Of a stretch of 6,823 bases of DNA, positions 1 to 5,825 are shown piece by piece. Origin of the DNA: Capsulimonas sp. (GTDB lineage Bacteria > Armatimonadota > Armatimonadia > Armatimonadales > Capsulimonadaceae). The position numbers and the translations under genes were made by a program. Each line of letters begins with the position of its first letter. Positions within the stretch are counted from its first letter, which is position 1. The notes under the pieces were generated by a model. That model was not told the origin of the DNA, made no database searches, and was given only the letters and a program-made list of their open reading frames with translations. The stretch covers positions 1 to 6,823 of the forward strand of contig JAOQAA010000129.1 in NCBI GenBank assembly GCA_025963815.1. The letters are read 5' to 3'.

Positions 1-523
1 CGCCTGTCTCAACGTCTGCCCCGTATATCGCCAGGTCGGAGGCCACACTTACGGCGGCACATACAGCGGCCCCATCGGCGCGGTCATTACTCCCCTCTTG
101 ATGGAAGACAAAAAACAGTGGGGCGAACTGGCCTACGCCTCCAGCCTTTGCGGCGCATGTCACGAAGCCTGTCCCGTCAAGATCCCTCTGCATGACATGC
201 TCGTACATCTGCGCCGACGCTACGTGGAGGCAGGGTTCACGCCGCTCACCGAACGCATGGCGTACAAAGGCTTCGCCGCCGGGTTCAAGAGCGCGGGCGC
301 ATACAAGCTGGCGGGCAAGTCCGCGCGCTGGGTGCAATTGACCATGATGGGCGATGAAAAAGAAGAGTCCGTCCTGGCCAAGAACACGCCCATTCACGGC
401 TGGACCAAGTATCGCACCCTCCCCGAGCCGACCAAGAAAGCCTTCCGGGATCGCTGGGCCGACCTCGCCGCCGAGCCGCCGCAGGCCCCACGCAGACAAA
501 AACCGAAGAAAGAGACCGAGTAA
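1..523 (+). CDS. lutB: LutB-type iron-sulfur protein, C-terminal part (5' truncated by window)
   Basis: The reading frame is open from base 2 and ends in TAA at 521-523; about 173 residues are visible and the N-terminal LUD region lies outside the window. The visible part holds the dicluster ferredoxin region: the end of the first cysteine motif (ACLNVCPVY, Cys codons at 5-7 and 17-19), the family segment GGHTYGGTYSGPIGAV, and the second motif CGACHEACPVKI (Cys codons at 149, 158 and 170). The tail WTKYRTLPEPTKKAFRDRW matches the usual end of LutB/LldF proteins. LutB is the [4Fe-4S] electron-transfer subunit of the cytosolic LutABC L-lactate oxidation complex, which converts lactate to pyruvate. 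The next gene starts immediately after the stop codon and is the expected partner lutC. Assignment to lutB rather than another LUD/Fe-S paralogue rests on that neighbour and the motif pattern. Confidence 0.9.
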   Translation, partial: ACLNVCPVYRQVGGHTYGGTYSGPIGAVITPLLMEDKKQWGELAYASSLCGACHEACPVKIPLHDMLVHLRRRYVEAGFTPLTERMAYKGFAAGFKSAGAYKLAGKSARWVQLTMMGDEKEESVLAKNTPIHGWTKYRTLPEPTKKAFRDRWADLAAEPPQAPRRQKPKKETE

Positions 524-1228
524 ATGGAGCGAGACCAGCTTTTCCAGCGCATCGCCGACCGCCTCGGGCGCCCAATGCCCGCCGCGCCGCCTACCCGCGA
601 AGTGCGCGGCGTCTCCGAGACCTACGCAAACGCCCCCTACGGCGCTGACACCGGGACCGTCGACCGCGTGACCCGATTCGCCTCCGAGCTCGACGCTCTC
701 GGCGGCCACGCCACGATCGTCGACACTCCGGCCGCCGCATCCCAGGCGCTCAAAAATCTGCTGGATGAACTGACCCCAGACACGATCATCACCTGGGAGC
801 GTCAGGACTTCGCCGACTTCGATTTGGAGTGGCTCTGGGACGATCGCCACGCCCGCTCCTGGGTCGCAGAAAATCCCAAAACCGAAGAAGCCTCCCTCGC
901 CGACGCCGCAGAGCGCGCCGACATCGGCGTGACCCTCACCGACGCCGCCATCGCCAACACCGGCACCCTCGTGCTTTGGACCACACCCCAGCACGCCCGC
1001 AGCGTCAGCCTGCTCCCGACCGCGCACATCGCGATTGTCCGCGAATCACAGATCGTGGACCGCATGGGCGAAGCGCTCGCCAAAGTCACCGCGCTCGCGC
1101 ATGGCGACGTTCCGTCGTCGGTGCATTTTATTACGGGGCCTAGTCGGTCGTCGGATATTGAGAATGACCTGAGTATCGGGGTGCATGGCCCAGCGGCTCT
1201 GTATGCGATTTTGTGCCGGGGGTGCTGA
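524..1228 (+). CDS. lutC: LutC-type LUD-domain protein of lactate utilisation
   Basis: This 234-residue protein has the length and layout of LutC/YkgG family LUD proteins. A variable N-terminal helical region precedes the conserved core: ADIGVTLTDAAIANTGTLVL (about 132-151), LLPTAHIAIV (163-172) and TGPSRSSDIENDLSIGVHGP (204-223), the last being the family signature. The ATG follows the lutB stop with no gap, so translation is probably coupled to lutB. LutC is one of three proteins needed for L-lactate use with LutA and LutB; its exact biochemical role is less certain than that of the Fe-S subunits. The final 100 bp or so use more AT-rich codons than the rest. No classical intrinsic terminator follows the gene; the hairpins at 1285-1343 could serve. 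Confidence 0.92.
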   Translation: MERDQLFQRIADRLGRPMPAAPPTREVRGVSETYANAPYGADTGTVDRVTRFASELDALGGHATIVDTPAAASQALKNLLDELTPDTIITWERQDFADFDLEWLWDDRHARSWVAENPKTEEASLADAAERADIGVTLTDAAIANTGTLVLWTTPQHARSVSLLPTAHIAIVRESQIVDRMGEALAKVTALAHGDVPSSVHFITGPSRSSDIENDLSIGVHGPAALYAILCRGC

Positions 1229-1238
1229 GGAGGGAAAG

Positions 1239-1418
1239 ATGATATTCGCATTAATACAAATCAAATGCCATCGCGACTCTAGTACCCCGCAATCAATTAC
1301 GGGGCTAGGTGTGGCTGCGCCACCGACCGTCCGTTCCGGACGGAAGATTCAGGATAGATTGTCTTCCGGGTCGTATTCGCCTAATTCTACGGCGGGCCAT
1401 ATCTTACCAAAGCTATGA
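1239..1418 (+). other. Short ORF with strong Shine-Dalgarno running into the left repeat (doubtful)
   Basis: An AGGAGGG sequence at 1228-1234 lies 4 nt before an ATG at 1239, only 10 nt after lutC. The reading frame runs 59 codons: about 15 codons of unique sequence (MIFALIQIKCHRDSS), then the left inverted repeat (GVAAPPTVRSGRK), then antisense of the transposase tail to a stop at 1418. The ribosome site is convincing but the body of the ORF is repeat sequence, so this is either chance or the 5' remnant of a third lut-operon gene interrupted by the element. The sequence right of the element (from 1887) soon meets stop codons and shows no obvious continuation. I would not annotate it as a functional gene. 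Confidence 0.2.
1283..1352 (+). repeat. Left inverted repeat with three hairpins
   Basis: Three palindromes follow each other from the outer to the inner end. H1 (1285-1304) pairs CCCCG with CGGGG and continues, past a C/A mismatch, with AAT/ATT. H2 (1311-1323) is GTGGC-TGC-GCCAC. H3 (1327-1343) is CCGTCCG-TTC-CGGACGG, 7 perfect pairs. The inner edge ends TTCAG and supplies the transposase stop codon. The hairpins lie directly downstream of lutC and could act as its transcription end, although there is no U-tract. Confidence 0.9.
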
Positions 1419-1792
1419 TGCTCTTTTTGATTCTCGATGTAGCTTACGACGGCTTTCAGATGCGTCCGGCTGAAGCTAAACGCCGCGTAACCTTCTTTCC
1501 AGGCAAAGTATTCTCCAGGGCGTAATTCATTCTTGATGAATTGTGACGAAACTCCCTTCACTTGATGCATTACCTTTGCAATCGTCACGGTTGTCGGTAA
1601 CAAAACCGCCAAATGTACATGATCGGGCATGCCGCCGATGGAAAGAACCGTGCATTTTAGGCGAGCGCACTCATTCGCGATACAACGATGCACACGTGAT
1701 TCAATCTCAGGCATCAGAAATGGATGTCGTTGATCCGTCGTCCACACATAATGCACAAACACCTCAATATTATTACGCCGCTCAAATTCCAC
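1349..1792 (-). CDS. IS200-like / REP-associated Y1 tyrosine transposase
   Basis: From a GTG start at 1792 this encodes 147 residues, typical for single-domain Y1 (HUH) transposases that cut and rejoin single-stranded DNA through a 5'-phosphotyrosine. The HUH motif is visible in GMPDHVHLAVLLP (His 58 and His 60), followed by a WKEGYAAFSFS block and the catalytic-helix motif VVSYIENQKEHH with the predicted nucleophile Tyr118. The N-terminal strand IEVFVHYVWTTDQRHPF is also characteristic. A longer frame opens at a GTG at 1858, but its first 22 residues come from the right repeat; the 1792 GTG is preceded by GGGAGGGG at 1804-1797 and begins where family similarity begins, so I prefer it. All catalytic residues and the C-terminus appear intact, so the enzyme may be active. 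The gene opposes both flanking operons. Whether it is IS200 TnpA or a domesticated RAYT cannot be settled without counting copies in the genome. Confidence 0.88.
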   Translation of the reverse strand: MEFERRNNIEVFVHYVWTTDQRHPFLMPEIESRVHRCIANECARLKCTVLSIGGMPDHVHLAVLLPTTVTIAKVMHQVKGVSSQFIKNELRPGEYFAWKEGYAAFSFSRTHLKAVVSYIENQKEHHSFGKIWPAVELGEYDPEDNLS

Positions 1793-1815
1793 AGATCCCC
1801 TCCCATCGCAAAAAT

Positions 1816-1886
1816 CTGAACTCTTCCGTCCGGAACGGACGGTCGGTGGCGCAGCCACTCCCAGCCCCGTATTTCAATGCGGGGTA
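1816..1886 (-). repeat. Right inverted repeat with three hairpins
   Basis: This is the mirror copy of the left repeat. From the inner edge outward it has H3 (1826-1842, CCGTCCG-GAA-CGGACGG), H2 (1846-1858, GTGGC-GCA-GCCAC) and H1 (1865-1884, CCCCG to CGGGG). H2 and H3 match the left copy exactly. H1 differs at three interior positions, two of which form a swapped A-T/T-A pair and the third of which lies in the loop, so pairing is preserved. The inner edge CTGAA (1816-1820) matches the left TTCAG in inverted sense. Confidence 0.9.
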
Positions 1887-1968
1887 ACAGGCACACCTCC
1901 ATTTATTTCCAATAATTATACCTAGCCAGCAGACCGTTCAATTACCGCCCGCCCGCTTGCCCTCCACC

Positions 1969-1998
1969 TTGACTCCCACCCCCAAAAACGGGTAAACT
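1969..1998 (+). promoter_or_regulatory. Sigma70-like promoter for aroF-tyrA
   Basis: TTGACT at 1969-1974 matches the -35 consensus at 5 of 6 positions. TAAACT at 1993-1998 matches the -10 consensus at 4 of 6, with an 18-bp spacer. Transcription would start near 2005, leaving a leader of about 25 nt. That leader is too short for an attenuator or T-box, so any feedback control of this operon is more likely at the enzyme level. A weak Shine-Dalgarno-like AGGGCGG lies just before the ATG at 2031. Confidence 0.5.
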
Positions 1999-2030
1999 TT
2001 CCGCTAATATCTTGTCCAGGGCGGAACTCC

Positions 2031-3062
2031 ATGATCATCATCCTCTCGTCACAGGCGACGAAAGACAATCTTTCACACGTAATGCAGATGCTCGAAGATC
2101 GCGGCTACGCCGTGCATCTTTCGGAAGGCGTCGAGCGCACCATTGTCGGCGCGGTCGGCGTTCCCGCCGATCCCACGCAGAAGGCGGCGGTCATGGAGCA
2201 GTTTGAAGCCCTGGCCTATGTCGAGAAAGTCGTTTCTGTCTCCAAGCCGTATAAAGTCGTCAACAAGGCGTTCCATCCGGAACCCACGATCATTGATGTT
2301 CGCGGCATTAAGATCGGCGATCCGACGGCAATTATTATGATGGCCGGTCCGTGCACCGTCGAAACCGAAGACCAGCTCATGGTCGCCGCGCGCGCCGTCA
2401 AGGCCGCCGGCGCCACGATCCTGCGCGGCGGCGCGTTCAAGCCGAGCACCAGCCCCTACTCGTTCCATGGACATGGCGAAGCGGCCCTGAAGATGCTGGC
2501 GGCGGCGCGAGAAGAGCTGAACATGCCGATCATCACGGAAGTCATGGACGTTCGCGATGTAGAAATGGTCTGCCAGTACGCCGATATTCTCCAGATCGGC
2601 ACGCGCAACATGGCGAACTTCAGCCTGCTGAACGAAGTCGGCAAGACCCAGACCCCGGTCATGCTGAAGCGCGGCATGGCGGCGACGATCGAAGAGTGGC
2701 TCCAGGCCGCCGAATACATCGCGAACCAGGGCAACAAGAATATCATGCTCTGCGAGCGCGGCATCCGGACGTTCGAGACCTACACGCGCAACACCTTCGA
2801 CATCAACGCGATCCCCGCATTGAAGGAGCTATCCCACCTGCCCGTGATCGCCGACCCGTCGCATGCAACCGGCAAAGCGAGTCTGGTCAGCGCGGTCTCC
2901 CGCGCGGCGGTCGCCGCCGGCGCGGACGGCTTGATCATCGAAGTGCATCACAACCCGGAGAAGGCGCTGAAGGACGGCGCGCAGTCCCTGCTGCCCACCG
3001 CGTTCGAGAAGCTCATGGCGGATCTCGCCCCGATCTGCGCCGCTGTCGGACGCAGCCTCTAA
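2031..3062 (+). CDS. aroF: 3-deoxy-7-phosphoheptulonate (DAHP) synthase, type I-beta with N-terminal regulatory domain
   Basis: This 343-residue enzyme condenses phosphoenolpyruvate and erythrose 4-phosphate to DAHP, the first step of the shikimate pathway. Residues 1 to about 70 form a ferredoxin-like domain (MIIILSSQATKDNLSHVMQM..., VHLSEGVERTIVG) like that of Thermotoga maritima DAHP synthase, where this domain mediates feedback inhibition by aromatic amino acids. The TIM-barrel core carries GPCTVE (106-111), LRGGAFKPSTSPYSF (131-145), LQIGTRNM (187-194), MLKRGM (211-216) and DPSHATG (275-281). The four metal ligands of the family are all present as Cys108, His278, Glu304 and Asp315, each offset by 6 from the T. 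maritima numbering. No chorismate mutase domain is attached. The start is fixed by the conserved MIII opening. tyrA follows after 4 bp, so the two are almost certainly cotranscribed. Confidence 0.95.
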   Translation: MIIILSSQATKDNLSHVMQMLEDRGYAVHLSEGVERTIVGAVGVPADPTQKAAVMEQFEALAYVEKVVSVSKPYKVVNKAFHPEPTIIDVRGIKIGDPTAIIMMAGPCTVETEDQLMVAARAVKAAGATILRGGAFKPSTSPYSFHGHGEAALKMLAAAREELNMPIITEVMDVRDVEMVCQYADILQIGTRNMANFSLLNEVGKTQTPVMLKRGMAATIEEWLQAAEYIANQGNKNIMLCERGIRTFETYTRNTFDINAIPALKELSHLPVIADPSHATGKASLVSAVSRAAVAAGADGLIIEVHHNPEKALKDGAQSLLPTAFEKLMADLAPICAAVGRSL

Positions 3063-3066
3063 GCCT

Positions 3067-3945
3067 ATGAGTGGAGAAGGTAGCTTTCCCACCCGTTTCG
3101 GAACTGTGGCGATCGTGGGGGTCGGCCTGATGGGCGGCTCCCTCGGTCTGGCCCTCCGCCAGCGCCGCCTCGCGCACCGCGTCATCGGCGTCGGCCGCGA
3201 CGCCGCCCGCCTCTCCCACGCCGTCTCCCTCGGCGCCATTGACAGCTTCCAAACGGATATCGCCGTGGGCGTGGAAGACGCCGACGTTGTCGTCCTCTGC
3301 TCCACCATCGGCCACATCCTCGAAGTCCTGCCCGGAGTCTTACAGGCCGTCAAGCCCGGCGCAGTCGTCACCGATGTCGGCAGCACCAAAACGACGATTG
3401 TCGAAGCTGCCGCAGCCTTTCCGAACTTCGTCGGCGGTCACCCGATGGCTGGCTCCGAGCGCGGCGGCGTCGAAGCCGCCACCGCCCTGCTCTACCAGGA
3501 AGCCACCTGGGCAATTACCCCCACCGACACGACCGACCCCGCCGCCCTGCGCATTGTCACGGCCTTAGCCCAGGAAATTGGCGCGACAACGCTCTTACTT
3601 GATCCCAAGTCCCACGACGCCATGGTGGCGGTCACCAGCCACCTCCCTCACGTCCTGGCCACCTCCCTCATGCGCAGCGCCGCCCTCGCAACCCAAACCC
3701 TCCCTCAAACCCCACGCCTCTCCGCCGGCAGCTTCGCTGACATGACCCGCGTTTCCGCCTCTCCCGCCCCTATCTGGCGCGACATCTGCCTCACCAACCG
3801 CGACGCCATCCTGGCCGCGATTGCGAGCTTCCGGGGAGAGCTGGACGCGCTGGAGAAAGCGATTATGAATAGCGACGCGGCGGAGATTGAGAAGCTATTC
3901 GCAGGAGGCGCAAAGGCAAAAGAGACCTGGGGCGCGGAACGTTAA
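3067..3945 (+). CDS. tyrA: Prephenate dehydrogenase (TyrA)
   Basis: This 292-residue protein is of the TyrA family, which oxidatively decarboxylates prephenate (or arogenate) with NAD(P)+ on the way to tyrosine. The N-terminal Rossmann fold carries VAIVGVGLMGGSLGLAL with the glycine motif at 18-25. It is followed by VTDVGSTK (101-108), GGHPMAGSERGGV (123-135, containing the conserved His125), KSHDAMVAVTSHLPH (181-195) and the C-terminal dimerisation helices with GSFADMTRVSASPAPIWRDI (221-240). There is no ACT or chorismate mutase domain, so feedback control may sit in the neighbouring DAHP synthase. The ATG lies 4 nt after the aroF stop without its own clear Shine-Dalgarno, consistent with translational coupling. 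Prephenate versus arogenate preference cannot be read with confidence. Confidence 0.94.
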   Translation: MSGEGSFPTRFGTVAIVGVGLMGGSLGLALRQRRLAHRVIGVGRDAARLSHAVSLGAIDSFQTDIAVGVEDADVVVLCSTIGHILEVLPGVLQAVKPGAVVTDVGSTKTTIVEAAAAFPNFVGGHPMAGSERGGVEAATALLYQEATWAITPTDTTDPAALRIVTALAQEIGATTLLLDPKSHDAMVAVTSHLPHVLATSLMRSAALATQTLPQTPRLSAGSFADMTRVSASPAPIWRDICLTNRDAILAAIASFRGELDALEKAIMNSDAAEIEKLFAGGAKAKETWGAER

Positions 3946-3958
3946 ACCGGCGCAAAGA

Positions 3959-3999
3959 AAAGCCCCTTGGCGACTTCGAGGAAGTCTCCAGGGGGCTTT
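3959..3999. terminator. Bidirectional intrinsic terminator between convergent tyrA and pilin-like gene
   Basis: A 19-position stem (3959-3977 with 3981-3999) has 18 pairs, including one G-T, and a single C/T mismatch around a 3-nt GAG loop. It begins AAAGCCCC and ends GGGGCTTT. On the minus strand the stem is followed by a T-rich run ending near 3951 (TTTCTTTGCG after the last stem T's), a reasonable U-tract for the pilin-like gene. On the plus strand only the TTT at 3997-3999 and a later CTTT follow. It lies 13 bp beyond the tyrA stop and 14 bp beyond the opposing stop, so it probably serves both. Confidence 0.88.
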
Positions 4000-4013
4000 G
4001 TGCTTTCGGGAGG

Positions 4014-4742
4014 TTAGTTCCAGCTTGTGCAGCCGGCAACTGCCTGTCCGTCAGGAGAGATGTTGGGAACAAACGGGATCGCCTGCTCTAATTGCGCCGG
4101 AGTGGGATGAGGAACAGCCGGCAGCATCGGGCTGATCTTCACATGACCGTCAAAGAAAAGGAAGTTAGCGCGGCCAGTATGGCGCGGCGTGCCGTGGTCC
4201 GAATTCACCATACGATAGGGCTGGCAATACAGGGAATAGTCCTCATTCAGTCCATTTCCAGTCGCCGTATTTGTCACAGCTTTACCGGCGGTGTTTCCAC
4301 TGCTGCTGCCATCGGTCAAAAGAATCGTGACTGTGGGGGTCGACACATTCGCCAGTGTCTGAAGTCCAGAAAAACTGTTTGAAACATAGCTGGAAGCGTT
4401 GGTCAAACTATCGCCCGGACACCGATAGACGCCGGCGCTTTTGACATATGGGTAAATCGCGGCTGGCCAGAACAACAGTTTTCCCGCGCTGACCACGTTG
4501 GTTTGAGAGTCATAAACAGACGGAAACATTTCATCGTTGTCCTGCACATACTGAGCGTACCCAAGACCAAGCTGGCGCAGGTTGCTGGAACAACTGATCT
4601 GCCGCGCTTTCTCGCGAGCCTTGGCGAAGACAGGGAACAGAATGGCGGCGAGTATCGCGATAATGGCGATGACAACGAGAAGCTCGATGAGAGTAAAGCC
4701 TAACGCAGTAGTAGTTCGGGAATGGGTTTTGTTGACTTTCAT
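4014..4742 (-). CDS. Type II secretion/type IV pilin-like protein with H-x9-DG motif
   Basis: This 242-residue protein starts with a short basic leader and the prepilin peptidase site LG/FTLIE (cleavage predicted after Gly15, Phe16 becoming the N-terminus, Glu20 at mature position 5). A hydrophobic helix with [20 protein letters not shown] follows, then AKAREKARQ and a cysteine-containing globular region ([15 protein letters not shown]). Near the C-terminus [14 protein letters not shown] contains the H-x9-DG motif (His188, Asp198-Gly199). Proteins of this kind form large paralogous families in Armatimonadota and Planctomycetota; they are processed and inserted like pseudopilins, but their cargo or structural role is mostly unknown. 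GAGG at 4754-4751, 8 nt before the ATG, supports the start. The bidirectional hairpin at 3959-3999 ends the transcript. No other pilus or secretion genes lie in the window. Confidence 0.9.
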   Translation of the reverse strand: MKVNKTHSRTTTALGFTLIELLVVIAIIAILAAILFPVFAKAREKARQISCSSNLRQLGLGYAQYVQDNDEMFPSVYDSQTNVVSAGKLLFWPAAIYPYVKSAGVYRCPGDSLTNASSYVSNSFSGLQTLANVSTPTVTILLTDGSSSGNTAGKAVTNTATGNGLNEDYSLYCQPYRMVNSDHGTPRHTGRANFLFFDGHVKISPMLPAVPHPTPAQLEQAIPFVPNISPDGQAVAGCTSWN

Positions 4743-4800
4743 GAAGGGAACCTCAGATTTTGAATTGAGAACGATTGGCGGCTTGCCTGTTCAGCTTATA

Positions 4801-4829
4801 TTTATAGTACCAAAGGATCATGAAGAGAA
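4801..4829 (-). promoter_or_regulatory. Possible promoter of the pilin-like gene, with paired CTTCATG repeats
   Basis: On the minus strand TATAAA (4806-4801) is a good -10 candidate within an AT-rich stretch. At 17 bp upstream the -35 position reads TTCTCT (4829-4824), a poor match. Two CTTCATG heptamers (4836-4830 and 4825-4819) flank and overlap this weak -35, 11 bp apart. The weak -35 together with a helically phased repeat would suit activator-dependent transcription, but this is inference from sequence alone. Confidence 0.3.
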
Positions 4830-4835
4830 CATGAA

Positions 4836-4869
4836 GCTTCTGAATTATTTTTCATAAATGTTCAGAAGC
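4836..4869. repeat. 9-bp inverted repeat between HDOD gene and pilin-like gene
   Basis: GCTTCTGAA (4836-4844) and TTCAGAAGC (4861-4869) are perfect complements separated by a 16-nt AT-rich loop. The repeat lies 21 bp downstream of the HDOD stop codon. Neither strand shows a proper U-tract directly after it, so it may be a weak terminator of the HDOD transcript, an mRNA-stabilising stem, or a protein-binding site upstream of the pilin-like gene. Confidence 0.5.
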
Positions 4870-4889
4870 CGCTTGATGACGGCGGTCAA

Positions 4890-5783
4890 TTAGCCCGTCG
4901 CCATCTTGAGGAATTCCTGACAGTCCATAAACTTGCGCTTCGTCTCGTGATCGATCGCTTTCCAGTTGTCCGGACCGAAACCGAGCCATTTTTCGACTTC
5001 TGGAGACATCGCGGGGATCATGCGGTCGCCGCCGCTGCCCAGAGAAAGGCGGCGAGCGACGATGTCCGCCGCGTGAATTACGGCGGTGACCTGGACGTGC
5101 TCGCCAGCGGTAATCGGCTGGTGATGCAGCGCCATCATCGCGGTGAGCGCGGGCGGCAGGTTCCATTTCTCCGCGATGCGCTTGCTGACCAGCGCGTGTC
5201 CCACCCCAAGGGCTTTTTTCTCGGATTCCCAGATCGAAATGTTGGCGGCCATCGCCAGCTTCAGCACAATGGCGTACTGGTCCGGAAAGAACTGGTCCAG
5301 AAACAGTTTGCCCATATCATGCAGCAGACCGCCGACGAACAACTCTTCCTGCGCTTTGGGGGACAGCTTCTTCTGACGGCCGATCACGCCGGCGGCGACG
5401 CCGACCGCGATTGAGTGGGCCCAGAACGCTTCCCGGTCCAGCGCCGTAGAGCCGCGCCGAGCGCGGAAGGCGTTGAAAGCGCCGATGGAAGTCGTCAGAT
5501 CGCGGACCGTATTGAAGCCCAGAATCACGACCGCGTCGGTCACCGTGGTGACCTTACGCGGGAAGCCGTAATAGGAGGAGTTCACCAGACGCAGGATCTT
5601 GGAGGCGATCGCCTGGTCGGCGGAAATCAGCCGGTTGAGGTCCTGCGCGGAGGTCCGGGGATCGTTGATCGTCTGCATCACGCGTACGACGACAGCCGGC
5701 AGCGGCGGCAAATCCTGCAGCTCATTGGCGATAACCGCAAGCAGCGCCTCTTGTTTGAGCTTGGTTTCGATTGTCGTAGCCAT
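4890..5783 (-). CDS. HDOD-domain signalling protein (downstream copy)
   Basis: This 297-residue protein is almost entirely an HDOD domain, a relative of HD phosphohydrolases generally regarded as a signalling scaffold and found in regulators of motility, biofilm and chemotaxis-like pathways. Family landmarks are LPPLPAVVVRVMQTINDP (25-42), DLNRLISADQAIASKILRLVNS (48-69, the OD-like helices), AVVILGFNTVRDL (84-96), WAHSIAVGVAA (121-131), GGLLHDMGKLFLDQFFP (151-167), GVGHALVSKRIAEKWNLPP (193-211) and ALHHQP (218-223). His123, His155-Asp156, His196, His220/221 and Asp240 correspond to HD-type metal ligands and are present. No receiver, GGDEF, EAL or membrane segment is attached. AAGGTGG (5800-5794) lies 10 nt before the ATG. 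The gap from the upstream paralogue is 42 bp, consistent with one operon arising by tandem duplication. Confidence 0.9.
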   Translation of the reverse strand: MATTIETKLKQEALLAVIANELQDLPPLPAVVVRVMQTINDPRTSAQDLNRLISADQAIASKILRLVNSSYYGFPRKVTTVTDAVVILGFNTVRDLTTSIGAFNAFRARRGSTALDREAFWAHSIAVGVAAGVIGRQKKLSPKAQEELFVGGLLHDMGKLFLDQFFPDQYAIVLKLAMAANISIWESEKKALGVGHALVSKRIAEKWNLPPALTAMMALHHQPITAGEHVQVTAVIHAADIVARRLSLGSGGDRMIPAMSPEVEKWLGFGPDNWKAIDHETKRKFMDCQEFLKMATG

Positions 5784-5825
5784 ATCCCGTGTTCCACCTT
5801 CGTATCATGGCGCTCTGGCCGGGCG

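Larger units (their letters stand above)
1283..1886. mobile_element. REP/RAYT-like element: Y1 transposase gene inside 70-bp inverted repeats
   Basis: The unit consists of a left repeat (1283-1352), a minus-strand Y1 transposase gene and a right repeat (1816-1886) in inverted orientation. The repeats differ at 5 positions plus one single-base indel over about 71 nt. The transposase stop codon (1349-1351) lies in the inner edge of the left repeat, and the gene's ribosome-binding site lies just inside the right repeat, so the unit is tightly packed. I see no target-site duplication outside the repeats, as expected for HUH/Y1 transposition, which makes none. Canonical IS200/IS605 ends are not long inverted repeats; a transposase bracketed by oppositely oriented palindromic repeats is instead the arrangement known for REP-associated tyrosine transposases. 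It sits between two operons and disrupts no recognisable gene. Confidence 0.8.

Noticed and set aside
1229..1282. Target-site duplication flanking the mobile element
   Set aside because: The bases outside the left repeat (ending CTCTAG) and the right repeat (starting ACAGGC) do not match, which is also expected for a Y1 transposase.
1283..1886. CRISPR array or composite transposon
   Set aside because: There are only two repeat copies, inverted rather than direct, with a transposase gene between them and no spacer pattern or cas genes.
1543..1887. Plus-strand ORF antisense to the transposase
   Set aside because: Its composition is what the reverse strand of the transposase gene would give; it ends inside the right repeat and has no family features.
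1998..2030. Attenuator, T-box or riboswitch ahead of the aromatic operon
   Set aside because: The predicted leader is about 25 nt, with no room for a leader peptide or aptamer; the sequence shows no alternate hairpins.
2351..3070. Plus-strand ORF of 239 codons overlapping aroF in another frame
   Set aside because: Arg- and Gly-rich shadow frame of a well-supported DAHP synthase gene, with no domain and no ribosome site.
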